Source: Pseudolysinimonas_A sp049651805
Lineage (GTDB): Bacteria; Actinomycetota; Actinomycetes; Actinomycetales; Microbacteriaceae
Assembly (NCBI RefSeq): GCF_049651805.1
Contig: NZ_JBASCU010000019.1
Coordinates: forward strand, 1 to 64,000
Length of the DNA stretch: 64,000 nt
Reading direction: 5' to 3'
Of this stretch, positions 44,173 to 52,500 are shown piece by piece. Below the pieces are notes generated by a model that was not told the origin of the DNA, did no database searches, and saw only the letters and a program-made list of their open reading frames with translations. The position numbers and the translations under genes were made by a program. The first letter of the stretch is position 1. Every line of letters begins with the position of its first letter.

Positions 44173-45119
44173 GTCAGGGCGCTGGCGACGGCCTCGAGGT
44201 TGTCCGTCATCCACGACAGGTAGTCTGCGCCATCCGGGAGCGTCTCGGTGAACGAGACCACGGGGATGCCGGCGGCTTCCGCTGCGGCGCGCACCCGTTC
44301 GGTCTCGGGGCCGGCGGTCTGCTCGTTGTAGGCGACCAGGGCCACGGCGCCGTCGGCGATGAGCTGGAGCGTGTCGTCGAGTGCCAGCGGCGGCACATCG
44401 GTGCCCTCCTCGATGGCCTCCGAGAACTCGTCCGGGGTCAGGTCGTCGAGGCCGAGCTCCGCGAGGAGGTACGCGGGCACCGGCTCGGTGACGGCGACCC
44501 CGATGCCATCCAAGTCCTCGTGAAGCTCGTGGGCCCGCGCTTCGAGAGCTTCGAGACCCGCCGCGAACTTCTGGTAGTTGGTCTCGTAGGTCGCAGCGTT
44601 GGCGGCGTCGAGTTCACCGAGGTGCTCGGCGATCTGCTGCGCGAGCGCCTCCATGGAGTGGAGCGAGTACCAGACGTGCTCATTGAAACCTTCGATGTGG
44701 TCGTGGGCGCCCTCGCCTTCCTCATCGGCGTGGTCGTCATCCTCCTCCGGGGCGGGGCCCGCGACCTCGACGGCGTCGAGCACCTCAAGGTCGTCGTTGC
44801 CCGACGCGTCGAGAAGGGTGTCGACGAACGGGTCGTAGCCCCCGCCGTTGTAGATGACGAGGTCGGCGTCGGCGATCGCGAGCTGGTCCTGCGCAGACGC
44901 CTCGTAGCTGTGCGGATCCTGCCCGGCGCTGGTGATGATGCTGGTGACATCGGCTGCGTCGCCCGCGATCTGCGTCGCGATGTCGCCGTAGACGTTTGTC
45001 GAGGCGACGATCGAGAGGCGCCCGTCGTCATCGGGGGTCGGCGTCGCGGCACAACCGACGAGGCCGACCGCGGCGAGAACGGATGCGGTGGCGAGCGCAG
45101 GCAGAGAGAGTCGGGGCAC
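44169..45119 (-). CDS. znuA: Zinc-binding lipoprotein of ABC transporter
   Basis: 316 residues from GTG at 45119. Lipobox LVGC at about residue 23. The His/Asp/Glu-rich loop EEDDDHADEEGEGAHDHIEG is the zinc-capturing loop typical of ZnuA (cluster A-I proteins), next to the metal-ligand motif NEHVWYSL. First gene of the operon. Confidence 0.9.
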   Translation of the reverse strand: MPRLSLPALATASVLAAVGLVGCAATPTPDDDGRLSIVASTNVYGDIATQIAGDAADVTSIITSAGQDPHSYEASAQDQLAIADADLVIYNGGGYDPFVDTLLDASGNDDLEVLDAVEVAGPAPEEDDDHADEEGEGAHDHIEGFNEHVWYSLHSMEALAQQIAEHLGELDAANAATYETNYQKFAAGLEALEARAHELHEDLDGIGVAVTEPVPAYLLAELGLDDLTPDEFSEAIEEGTDVPPLALDDTLQLIADGAVALVAYNEQTAGPETERVRAAAEAAGIPVVSFTETLPDGADYLSWMTDNLEAVASALT

Positions 45120-45125
45120 GGCGCT

Positions 45126-45155
45126 ACGGTAGCCGCTGTTGATAACCGTTGTCAA
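45126..45155 (-). promoter_or_regulatory. znuA promoter (-35 TTGACA, -10 TACCGT), leaderless
   Basis: On the minus strand TTGACA (45150-45155) and TACCGT (45126-45131) are separated by 18 bp; the GTG start follows the -10 box by 6 nt. Confidence 0.65.
45139..45155. promoter_or_regulatory. Zur box over the znuA promoter
   Basis: TTGATAACCGTTGTCAA is a 17-bp near-perfect palindrome (one mismatched pair plus the centre). It covers the -35 box and spacer. A second half-overlapping repeat (AACGGTTCTCAATAACGG) follows, so two dimers may bind. Position and neighbouring zur make it the Zur operator. Confidence 0.75.
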
Positions 45156-45173
45156 AACGGTTCTCAATAACGG

Positions 45174-46526
45174 TCAGTCGAGCAGCAGCGCCGGTTCTTC
45201 GATGACCGACGCGAGGTCGGCGGTGAAGCGGCTCGCGACATCCCCGTCGACCACGCGGTGATCGAACGCGGCGGAAACCGTCGTGACCCAGGCCGGGCGC
45301 ACCTCGCCGTCGATGACCCAGGGCTTCTGCTTGATCGCGCCGAGCGCGACGATGCCGACCTCGCCGGGGTTGAGGATCGGCGTGCCGGTGTCCATGCCGA
45401 ACGACCCGAGGTTGGTGATCGTGATCGTGCCGCCCGCCATGTCGGCCGGGGTCGACTTGCCGTCGCGGGCGGTGATCGTGAGCTGCTCCAACCCCTGTGC
45501 CAACTCGCGCAGGCTGAGGTTCTGCGCGTCCTTCACGTTCGGCACGATGAGCCCGCGCGGGGTGGCCGCGGCGATCCCGAGGTTGACGTAATGGTGCACG
45601 ATGATCTCTTTGTCGGTCCACGAGGAGTTGACCGTCGGGTTGCGGCGCACCGCCCAGATGACGGCCTTCGCCATCACCAGCAGTGGCGACACCCGGATAC
45701 CGGCGAAGTCGGTCGAGTCCTTGAGCCGCTTCACGAACTCCATCGTGCGCGTCGCGTTCACGTCGGTGAACACGCTCACGTGCGGAGCGGTGAACGCGCT
45801 CGACACCATCGCCGAGGCGATCGCCTTGCGCACGCCCTTCACCGGGATGCGCTCCTCGCGCTCCTGCGGCCAGGCGGGGGTCTCGAAGTTGCGGAAGACG
45901 CTCGCCTGCTGCGCCTGCCGCACGACATCTTCGCGCACGATCTCGCCGCCGAGGCCCGTGCCGGTGACGGTCGAGATGTCGACGTCGAGGTCTTTCGCGA
46001 GCTTGCGGATCGGGGGCTTGGCGATGATCGGCATGGGCGAGCCCGTTGTGGTGGGGCGGCGGGCCGACGCCTTCGCCCCGTCGGCGGTCGCGCCCTCGAC
46101 GGTCGGGGTGACCACGCCGGGTCGGCGGCGGCGCGTCGTCGCGTGCCCGCCCTTCGAGCCGTAGCCGACGAGAACGGCGCCGGGCTTCTCGGCCTCTTCG
46201 GCTTCTTCGGCCTCGGCCGACGCTTTCGGATCGGCCACCTCGCCCACGACGTCACCGTCGCTCGGAGCCTGGAGTTCGATCGTGCCCCCCGAGGAGGCGA
46301 CCCGGATGATCGGCGCGCCGACCTCGACGGTCGCACCCTCCTCGAACAGCAGCTCGGTGACGGTGCCGGCGAACGGCGACGGCAGTTCGACCAGCGACTT
46401 CGCCGTCTCGATCTCGACCAGCACCTGGTTGACCGTGACGGTGTCGCCCGGCTTGACCTTCCACGAGACGATCTCGGCCTCGGTCAGGCCCTCGCCGACA
46501 TCAGGGAGCGGGAATTCTTGCGCCAT
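45174..46526 (-). CDS. bkdC: Dihydrolipoamide acyltransferase E2
   Basis: 450 residues. Lipoyl domain with EIETAKSLVELPSP (lipoyl Lys), a peripheral-subunit-binding domain IIAKPPIRKLAKDLDVDISTVTGTG, and the catalytic domain ending FDHRVVDGD (His/Asp). Its neighbours make it the E2 of the branched-chain or related 2-oxoacid dehydrogenase. One lipoyl domain, unlike actinobacterial SucB/pyruvate E2 with several. Confidence 0.9.
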   Translation of the reverse strand: MAQEFPLPDVGEGLTEAEIVSWKVKPGDTVTVNQVLVEIETAKSLVELPSPFAGTVTELLFEEGATVEVGAPIIRVASSGGTIELQAPSDGDVVGEVADPKASAEAEEAEEAEKPGAVLVGYGSKGGHATTRRRRPGVVTPTVEGATADGAKASARRPTTTGSPMPIIAKPPIRKLAKDLDVDISTVTGTGLGGEIVREDVVRQAQQASVFRNFETPAWPQEREERIPVKGVRKAIASAMVSSAFTAPHVSVFTDVNATRTMEFVKRLKDSTDFAGIRVSPLLVMAKAVIWAVRRNPTVNSSWTDKEIIVHHYVNLGIAAATPRGLIVPNVKDAQNLSLRELAQGLEQLTITARDGKSTPADMAGGTITITNLGSFGMDTGTPILNPGEVGIVALGAIKQKPWVIDGEVRPAWVTTVSAAFDHRVVDGDVASRFTADLASVIEEPALLLD

Positions 46527-46534
46527 CGTCACTC

Positions 46535-47512
46535 CTAGTAGGCCAGAGCCCGGTCGACAGCTTCGAGCACGCGGTCGGCGTCGGGCAGGTAGAGGGTCTC
46601 GAGCTTCGCGGGCGGGAACGGGGTGTCGAACCCGCTGACTCGCAGCACCGGCGACTGCAACGAGTAGAACGCGCGTTCGGCGATCGTCGCGGCGATCTCG
46701 GAGCCGACGCTCACATGCCCGGGCGCCTCCTGAGCCACGACCAGTCGCCCGGTCTTCTGCACCGAGGTGAGAATCGGGTCGTAGTCGATCGGCGAGAGCG
46801 ACCGCAGGTCGATGACCTCGAGGCTCGTGCCCTCCTCGGCGGCGATCTCGGCGGCTTGGAGCAACACCGCGACCATCGCGCCGTGGCCGACGAGGGTCGC
46901 GTCGGTTCCGGTACGAACGAGTCGGCTCGCGTGCAACGGCATCTCGGATGCCGCCCGGTCGACGTCGCCCTTGGGCCAGTAGCGGCTCTTCGGTTCGAAG
47001 AACAACACCGGGTCGTCGCTGTCGATCGCCTGCTGGATCATCCAATAGGCGTCGTGCGGGGTAGCCGGGCTGACGACGCGTAAGCCGGGCGTGTGGGCGA
47101 AATACGCTTCAGGGCTCTCCTGGTGGTGCTCGACGGCGCCGATGTGCCCGCCGTAGGGCACGCGGATGACGACCGGGAAGCGCTGGTTGCCCTCGTTGCG
47201 GGCCGTCAGCTTCGCGAGCTGCGACGTGATCTGGTCGAAGCCCGGGTAGATGAACCCGTCGAACTGGATCTCGCACACCGGCCGGAAGCCGCGCAGCGCG
47301 AGGCCGATCGCGGTGCCGATGATCCCCGACTCGGCGAGCGGGGTGTCGAGCACGCGGTTCTCGCCGAACTCCTCCTTGAGGCCCTCCGTGACCCGGAACA
47401 CGCCGCCGAGCGTGCCGATGTCTTCGCCCATCAGCAGCACCTTGTGGTTCGCGGCGAGCGCGGCGCGCAGCCCGTCGTTGAGCGCCTTCGCCATGGTGAG
47501 CGTCTCAGCCAT
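46535..47512 (-). CDS. bkdB: 2-oxoacid dehydrogenase E1 component, beta subunit
   Basis: 325 residues, standard. LTMAKALNDGLRAAL at the N-terminus, GIIGTAIGLALRGFRPVCEIQF and DLRSLSPIDYDPILTSVQKTGRLVV are conserved E1-beta regions. It heterotetramerises with E1-alpha around thiamine diphosphate. Overlaps the E1-alpha gene by 8 bp. Confidence 0.92.
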   Translation of the reverse strand: MAETLTMAKALNDGLRAALAANHKVLLMGEDIGTLGGVFRVTEGLKEEFGENRVLDTPLAESGIIGTAIGLALRGFRPVCEIQFDGFIYPGFDQITSQLAKLTARNEGNQRFPVVIRVPYGGHIGAVEHHQESPEAYFAHTPGLRVVSPATPHDAYWMIQQAIDSDDPVLFFEPKSRYWPKGDVDRAASEMPLHASRLVRTGTDATLVGHGAMVAVLLQAAEIAAEEGTSLEVIDLRSLSPIDYDPILTSVQKTGRLVVAQEAPGHVSVGSEIAATIAERAFYSLQSPVLRVSGFDTPFPPAKLETLYLPDADRVLEAVDRALAY

Positions 47513-48626
47513 GATCGGTCACCTCATCCAGCGACGCCTCGTAGGCGGCAAGCCACGCGCGCTGCTCGTCCATCAGCGGATGCGGATCCGAGTACACGGC
47601 GAACATCTTGTCGGTCGGCGGCACCCCGAGCGTCTGAGTGCGAGCGCGGATGTCGGCCGCCAGGTCTTCGGCTTCGGTCGCGACCTCGGCGAAGAACTCC
47701 TCGCTCTCGCCCTTCGCCCGCAGGAACGTCTCGAAGCGCGCGATCGGGTCGCGCTCGCTCCAGAACTGCACATCGTCGTGCTCGCGGTACTTCGTCGGGT
47801 CGTCGCTCGTGGTGTGCGCACCCATGCGGTAGGTGAGCGCCTCGATGAACTGCGGGCCGCCGCCGGCCCGGGCCGCGTCGAGCATCGTCGCGCTCACCGC
47901 ATACGACGCGAGCACGTCGTTGCCGTCGATCTGCACCGACGGGATGCCGAAGCCGGTACCGCGCAGATAGAGCGGCGTGCGCGACTGGCGCTCCACGGGC
48001 ACCGAGATCGCCCAGTGATTGTTCTGCAGGAAGAACAGGATGGGCGCCTGGTAGCTCGCGGCGAAGACGAACGCTTCGCTCACGTCGCCCTGGCTGGTCG
48101 CTCCGTCGCCGAAGTACGCGACGACCGCGGCATCCTTATCGGGGTCGCCGGTGGCGGTCCCGCCGTCGAGGGTGAGGCCCATCGCGTACCCGGTCGCGTG
48201 CAGCGACTGCGAGCCGATCACGAGGGTGTAGAGGTGGAAGTTGCCGGTCTGCGCCGGGTCCCAGCCGCCATGGCTGAGCCCGCGCAACAGTTCGATGATG
48301 CGCATCGGGTCCAGGCCACGGATGCGTCCGACCGCGTGCTCCCGGTAAGCCGGGAAGATGTGGTCCTGCGCGCGGGCGGCGTATCCCGAGCCGACCTGGG
48401 CGCCCTCCTGCCCGAGGCTCGGAATCCAGAGCGCGAGCTGCCCCTGACGCTGCAGGTTGCCCGCCTCGATGTCGAAGCGACGGGTGACCACCATCTGGCG
48501 ATGGAAGTCGCGCAACTGCGCTTCGCTCAGCGCGGCGACGGTGGGCAGGTAGGGAGCCGTGGCATCCGACTCGACCAGAGAGCCGTCCGGCGAGAGCAAC
48601 TGGATCGTCGCCTCGGTGTAGGACAT
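47505..48626 (-). CDS. bkdA: 2-oxoacid dehydrogenase E1 component, alpha subunit
   Basis: 373 residues. The thiamine-diphosphate motif is GDGATSQGDVSEAFVFAASYQAPILFFLQNN, and AHTTSDDPTKYRE is the conserved phosphorylation-loop region. It decarboxylates a 2-oxo acid (branched-chain or pyruvate-like; the substrate is not provable from sequence). TAGGGT 7 nt before the ATG suggests its own leaderless promoter in addition to read-through from the aminotransferase gene. Confidence 0.92.
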   Translation of the reverse strand: MSYTEATIQLLSPDGSLVESDATAPYLPTVAALSEAQLRDFHRQMVVTRRFDIEAGNLQRQGQLALWIPSLGQEGAQVGSGYAARAQDHIFPAYREHAVGRIRGLDPMRIIELLRGLSHGGWDPAQTGNFHLYTLVIGSQSLHATGYAMGLTLDGGTATGDPDKDAAVVAYFGDGATSQGDVSEAFVFAASYQAPILFFLQNNHWAISVPVERQSRTPLYLRGTGFGIPSVQIDGNDVLASYAVSATMLDAARAGGGPQFIEALTYRMGAHTTSDDPTKYREHDDVQFWSERDPIARFETFLRAKGESEEFFAEVATEAEDLAADIRARTQTLGVPPTDKMFAVYSDPHPLMDEQRAWLAAYEASLDEVTDHG

Positions 48627-48631
48627 GGTGC

Positions 48632-49717
48632 CTACCCTAACCGGGCGTTTTCGACGGCTCCCGGGAGGGTCTGCACAACCCGCGCCGCCGAAGCTAGGAG
48701 CCTGTCGACAGAGGCTTCTTCGCCGATCGAGATGCGGATTCCCTCGCCTGCGAAGACCCGGCCGATGATGCCGTCCTCTTCGAGCAGCGCCGCGACCGCC
48801 GCCGTGTCGTCGCCCGCGGCGAACCAGACGAAGTTGCCGTGCGGTTCGGGAACCGTCCAGCCGGCGGCGGTGAGGCCCTCGAACACCCGAGCGCGTCGCT
48901 CGATGAGCTCGTCGACGCCCTCGCGTAGCTCGGCTTCGACCTCGAGTGCGGCCAGGGCGGCCCGCTGAGCCGGTTCGGTGACCGCGAGCGGAATGGCGGC
49001 GCTGCGTGCGGCATCCAGAATGTAGGCGGGGCCGACCGCCCAGCCGATGCGCAGCCCCGCGAGCCCGAACGCCTTCGAGAACGTGCGCAGCACCACGAGG
49101 TTCGCGTAGTTCTGCAGCTCGGTGAATCCGTTGACCGCGTGCGGGTCGGTGACGAACTCGAAGTACGCCTCGTCGAGGACCACGAGCACCGTGGGGGGCA
49201 CCTTGGCCATGAACGCCGCGAACTCGGCGGCGGTGACGAGCGTGCTCGTCGGGTTGTTGGGCGTGCAGACGAGGATGACCCGGGTGCGGTCGGTGATCGC
49301 CGCCGCCATCGCACCGAGATCGTGCCGACCGCCCGGCAGGTTGGGAACCTGAACGCTCGTCGCACCCGCGACGGTGACGAGAAGCGGATACGCCTCGAAC
49401 GACCGCCACGGATAGACGACCTCGTCGCCGGGGCCCGCCGCGGCCTGAACGAGCTGAGCGAGGATCGACACGGATCCGGCCCCTGCGTGCACCTCATCGA
49501 CCGGCACCCCGGCGCGCTCGGCGAGTCGGGTGCGTAGCGCCGTCGCCGCCCCGTCGGGGTAGCGGTTGAGGCTCGACTCGGCGATCGCGGCAAGGATCGC
49601 CGGGTGCGGCGGGCGTGGATTCTCGTTGCTCGACAGCTTGAACGCCTCGGCGGCGGCGGCCCGACCTTGACGGTAGGGCGGGAGCGCGGCGATCTCCGCG
49701 CGGAGGGTCACAGCCAT
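48632..49717 (-). CDS. Histidinol-phosphate/aromatic aminotransferase (HisC/Pat-like)
   Basis: 361 residues. KLSSNENPRPPHPAILAAI is the substrate-side N-terminus, VCTPNNPTSTLV and VLVVLDEAYFEFV lie at the PLP site, and the Schiff-base lysine is in RTFSKAFGLAGLRIGW. The class-I fold is that of HisC or phenylalanine aminotransferase Pat. Its place before a 2-oxoacid dehydrogenase suggests aromatic or branched-chain amino acid turnover rather than histidine synthesis, an inference. Confidence 0.87.
   Translation of the reverse strand: MAVTLRAEIAALPPYRQGRAAAAEAFKLSSNENPRPPHPAILAAIAESSLNRYPDGAATALRTRLAERAGVPVDEVHAGAGSVSILAQLVQAAAGPGDEVVYPWRSFEAYPLLVTVAGATSVQVPNLPGGRHDLGAMAAAITDRTRVILVCTPNNPTSTLVTAAEFAAFMAKVPPTVLVVLDEAYFEFVTDPHAVNGFTELQNYANLVVLRTFSKAFGLAGLRIGWAVGPAYILDAARSAAIPLAVTEPAQRAALAALEVEAELREGVDELIERRARVFEGLTAAGWTVPEPHGNFVWFAAGDDTAAVAALLEEDGIIGRVFAGEGIRISIGEEASVDRLLASAARVVQTLPGAVENARLG
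48634..48639 (-). promoter_or_regulatory. -10 box (TAGGGT) for leaderless E1-alpha mRNA
   Basis: Minus-strand TAGGGT overlapping the end of the aminotransferase gene, 7 nt before the ATG at 48626. Confidence 0.45.
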
Positions 49718-49724
49718 GCGCACC

Positions 49725-49730
49725 AGCCTA
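49725..49730 (-). promoter_or_regulatory. -10 box (TAGGCT) for leaderless aminotransferase mRNA
   Basis: Minus-strand TAGGCT followed by 7 nt and the ATG at 49717. Confidence 0.5.
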
Positions 49731-49769
49731 GGGTCGCGGCGCCCGCCTCTCATGCATGAGGATGGGGGC

Positions 49770-50192
49770 ATGGGTCGTCTCATCCTCCGCCTTCTCATCA
49801 ACGCCCTCGCCCTGTGGCTGACGGTGCTCATCCTCAGCCCCAACGTCGCGGTGCGGCCGTACAACGACCCCGAGCCGGGCGCGAGCGTCGAGCTGGTGGT
49901 GACCTACCTGCTCGTCGCGCTCATCTTCGGTCTCGTGAACGGCATCATCGGCGGCATCATCCGCGTCGTCGCGTTCCCCCTCTACGTGCTCACCCTGGGC
50001 CTCATCTCGCTGATCGTGAACGGCCTGCTCTTTCTGCTCGTCGCGTGGATCAGCGGCCTGCTCGGGTTCGGCCTCGAGGTGCCCGGCGGCTTCTGGTGGG
50101 GGGTGCTCGGTGCGATCGTGCTCGGCGTCATCAGCTGGCTGATCGGAATCATCCTGCGCCCGTTCGTGAAGACGCAGACCCGCCGCCGCTAA
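49770..50192 (+). CDS. Phage-holin-family (4_2) membrane protein
   Basis: 140 residues with four hydrophobic segments. RLILRLLINALALWLTVLIL and ALIFGLVNGIIGGIIRVVAFPL are typical of this holin-like family found in most actinobacterial genomes and not tied to a phage. Function unknown. An upstream in-frame ATG would add six residues. Confidence 0.82.
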   Translation: MGRLILRLLINALALWLTVLILSPNVAVRPYNDPEPGASVELVVTYLLVALIFGLVNGIIGGIIRVVAFPLYVLTLGLISLIVNGLLFLLVAWISGLLGFGLEVPGGFWWGVLGAIVLGVISWLIGIILRPFVKTQTRRR

Positions 50193-50214
50193 CCCGACTC
50201 CGAATCCGGGCGAC

Positions 50215-51615
50215 TCACTCCCGGGTGGCACGGAAGGTCATCACGGTGGCCTGCCCGCCGGGACGGTCGAGGTAGTCGGTTGCGAAGGTGTCGAGGGCGT
50301 CGATCTGTTCGCGGATCGCGCCGGACTCGGCGTCGTCGATGGCTGCGGCCGTCGCCTCGTAGCCGCTGCGTTGGTGCGCCGGGGCCGCCTCGATCGTGGG
50401 GATGTCGACGCCCTCCCGAAATGCCCGGCGCTCGACTTGCATCAGATCGTGTTCAAGCTGCGGGCCGGCGAGCGCCGGCACGAGATCGTCGGTGTTGCGA
50501 ATCGCCATGCCCGCAATGCCCGTCGGCAACGGGATGTTGCCGGCCGGCGCCCCGTGCGTCTCGAGGCCGACGACGTTCCAGTCGCCGGAAGCCGCCACCA
50601 TCGTCGCCACGAGGCCGCCCTGCGAGAAACCCGTGAGCACCACCTCGTCGCCCGGTCGGATGCCCGCTTCAGCCATCGCGAGTTCGACGGCCCGGAACGA
50701 TCCCGCCTGAAGCCCGGCGACCCCGTAGGTGTTGCTCGTCAGGTCCCACGGCTCGCCGTCGGTGTAGGGCGAGAAGGTCTCGGTCGGCCCGACGTAGACC
50801 GTGAAGCGCGGCGGCATCCCGTCGGCCTCGTACTTCTCGATGCGCACCTGGTTCACCTCGGGGATGCGGTCGAACCGCTCACGCACCCCCGTCGGTGCGT
50901 CCGTCACGGGGTGGGTCGACACCCGGTCGACCGCGACGGATGTCTCGCGGAACATGCCGAGCATCGCCCCGAGCGCGGCGACCGTCATGGCGCCCGCCGC
51001 GACTCCGCCGTCGCGCCCCAGGTCGAAGCCCGGCAGCGCGACGAGCCACGGCGGCACCCCCATTCCGCCGAGTACCGCGTCATCGATGCTCGTGGCGACG
51101 AGCGAGACGAAGCGCACGAACTCGGGGCTCGTGATCAGTTCGGGATGGGCGATCATGAAGTCGCGCACGGTGCCGAGCTTGCCGTCCGGTCCATCGGGAA
51201 TCGCCGCCCAGCCGATGAGCGCCCCCGCGATGAGCACGTGCGGCTGGAACAGGATCATGCGCATCAGGTATCCGAACGCGGCGGGACCGACGACCGCCGC
51301 GATCATCGCCGCGAGGTCGCGCTGGGCCTGTTCGATCGCGGACTCGAGCCGGGTGTAATTCTCGGCCATGCGGCCGAACGCGTCCCGGGCGCGCTCGCAG
51401 CGGTCCCGCAACCGCTCCAGGCGGGGGGTGATCCCGGTGATCGGCAGCCCGTCGGCGATCGCGTCGGCCGCGATCACCCGCCGGATGTCGATGAGCAGCG
51501 CGGCCTCGAGCGCCCGCAGCCGATCGACCGAGGCGAGCATCGCATCCGTCGACACCACCACCGTGCCCGCCGGCGTGATGAGCAACTGACCGCCGAGGTC
51601 GTCGGGCTCGCTCAT
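50215..51615 (-). CDS. Alpha/beta-hydrolase fused to helical N-terminal domain
   Basis: 466 residues. The first 250 residues are helical (YTRLESAIEQAQRDLAAMIAAV resembles a WXG/ESX-type helix pair) with hydrophobic stretches. The C-terminal half is a lipase-like hydrolase with nucleophile elbow GFSQGG in VVLTGFSQGGLVATMVAASG and a downstream DDLVPAL. It overlaps the small helical partner gene by 4 bp (ATGA). It looks like a secreted or surface-delivered esterase; no signal peptide is visible. The target is unknown. Confidence 0.72.
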   Translation of the reverse strand: MSEPDDLGGQLLITPAGTVVVSTDAMLASVDRLRALEAALLIDIRRVIAADAIADGLPITGITPRLERLRDRCERARDAFGRMAENYTRLESAIEQAQRDLAAMIAAVVGPAAFGYLMRMILFQPHVLIAGALIGWAAIPDGPDGKLGTVRDFMIAHPELITSPEFVRFVSLVATSIDDAVLGGMGVPPWLVALPGFDLGRDGGVAAGAMTVAALGAMLGMFRETSVAVDRVSTHPVTDAPTGVRERFDRIPEVNQVRIEKYEADGMPPRFTVYVGPTETFSPYTDGEPWDLTSNTYGVAGLQAGSFRAVELAMAEAGIRPGDEVVLTGFSQGGLVATMVAASGDWNVVGLETHGAPAGNIPLPTGIAGMAIRNTDDLVPALAGPQLEHDLMQVERRAFREGVDIPTIEAAPAHQRSGYEATAAAIDDAESGAIREQIDALDTFATDYLDRPGGQATVMTFRATRE

Positions 51616-51869
51616 GACAGCGTGGCGATATTGAAACGCAGCGTGCGCACGACGTCGTCGGCCTCTTCGGCGGCCGCGCGCAGCCCGGTACGCAGGTCGA
51701 CCAGGAAGGCGGCCGCCGCCTCGGCCGCCGGTCCGCGCCATTCGTCGGAGACCAGCGGGTTCGCATCGGTGGCGGTCGTCTGCAGGTGCTCGACGACGGG
51801 GGTGAGCAACGCGAGTTGCCGCTCCAGGCCGACTCGGATCGCGACGGGGTCGACGGGGACGGGACTCAT
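51612..51869 (-). CDS. Small WXG100-like helical protein
   Basis: 85 residues. Two predicted helices around VSDEWRGPAAEAAAAFL (a WXG-like W-R-G turn). The length and layout are those of ESX/type VII secretion substrates or partners. It is co-translated with the downstream hydrolase and could be its chaperone or targeting partner. No ESX machinery genes are in this window. Confidence 0.62.
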   Translation of the reverse strand: MSPVPVDPVAIRVGLERQLALLTPVVEHLQTTATDANPLVSDEWRGPAAEAAAAFLVDLRTGLRAAAEEADDVVRTLRFNIATLS

Positions 51870-51981
51870 GCCGCCATCCTCGGTCGGCCTCGGGCGTGGC
51901 CCGACCGAACGGCCGCGGCATCCGCACACCGCTTTTCGTGAGGGGCTGTGGAGGACGCCCCGGAGCGGGGATGATGGGCGC

Positions 51982-52500
51982 ATGGCACGTGTCCCCGCCG
52001 ACCCGGGGCCGGTCTTCCGCATCTGCTTCGTCTGCACCGGCAACATCTGCCGGTCGCCGATGGCCGAGGCGGTCTTCCGGCGGCTCATTGCGGCGGGCGG
52101 ATACGAGTCGCGGCTCGAGGTGAGCTCCGCGGCGACGGGCGACTGGCACGTCGGCGAACGCGCCGATGCCCGCACGATCACCGCCCTCGCCTCGCGCGGC
52201 TACGACGCCACCGGTCACCGGGCACGCCAGTTCGACCCCGCCTGGTTCGCAGCGCTCGATCTCGTGATCGTCTTCGACCGCGGCCAGGAACGCACTCTGC
52301 GAGAATGGGCAGGCGACGAGCATTCCGGCGCGAAAGTGCAGATGTTGCTGTCGTTCGACGAGTCGAGCGCGGGAGCGGATGTGCCCGATCCGTACTATTC
52401 CGACGCCGCGCTCTTCGACTCCGTGCTCGCCACCATCGAACGCGCGAGCGTCGCGCTGTTCCGCCAGCTAGAACCGGTCCTCCGACAGGGAGTCTCATGA
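51982..52500 (+). CDS. Low-molecular-weight protein tyrosine phosphatase
   Basis: 172 residues. The P-loop CTGNICRSPMAEAV (CX5R) and the general-acid DPYYSD are present. It dephosphorylates tyrosines, in related organisms in envelope polysaccharide or stress control. The stop overlaps the purB ATG by 4 bp. Confidence 0.9.
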   Translation: MARVPADPGPVFRICFVCTGNICRSPMAEAVFRRLIAAGGYESRLEVSSAATGDWHVGERADARTITALASRGYDATGHRARQFDPAWFAALDLVIVFDRGQERTLREWAGDEHSGAKVQMLLSFDESSAGADVPDPYYSDAALFDSVLATIERASVALFRQLEPVLRQGVS

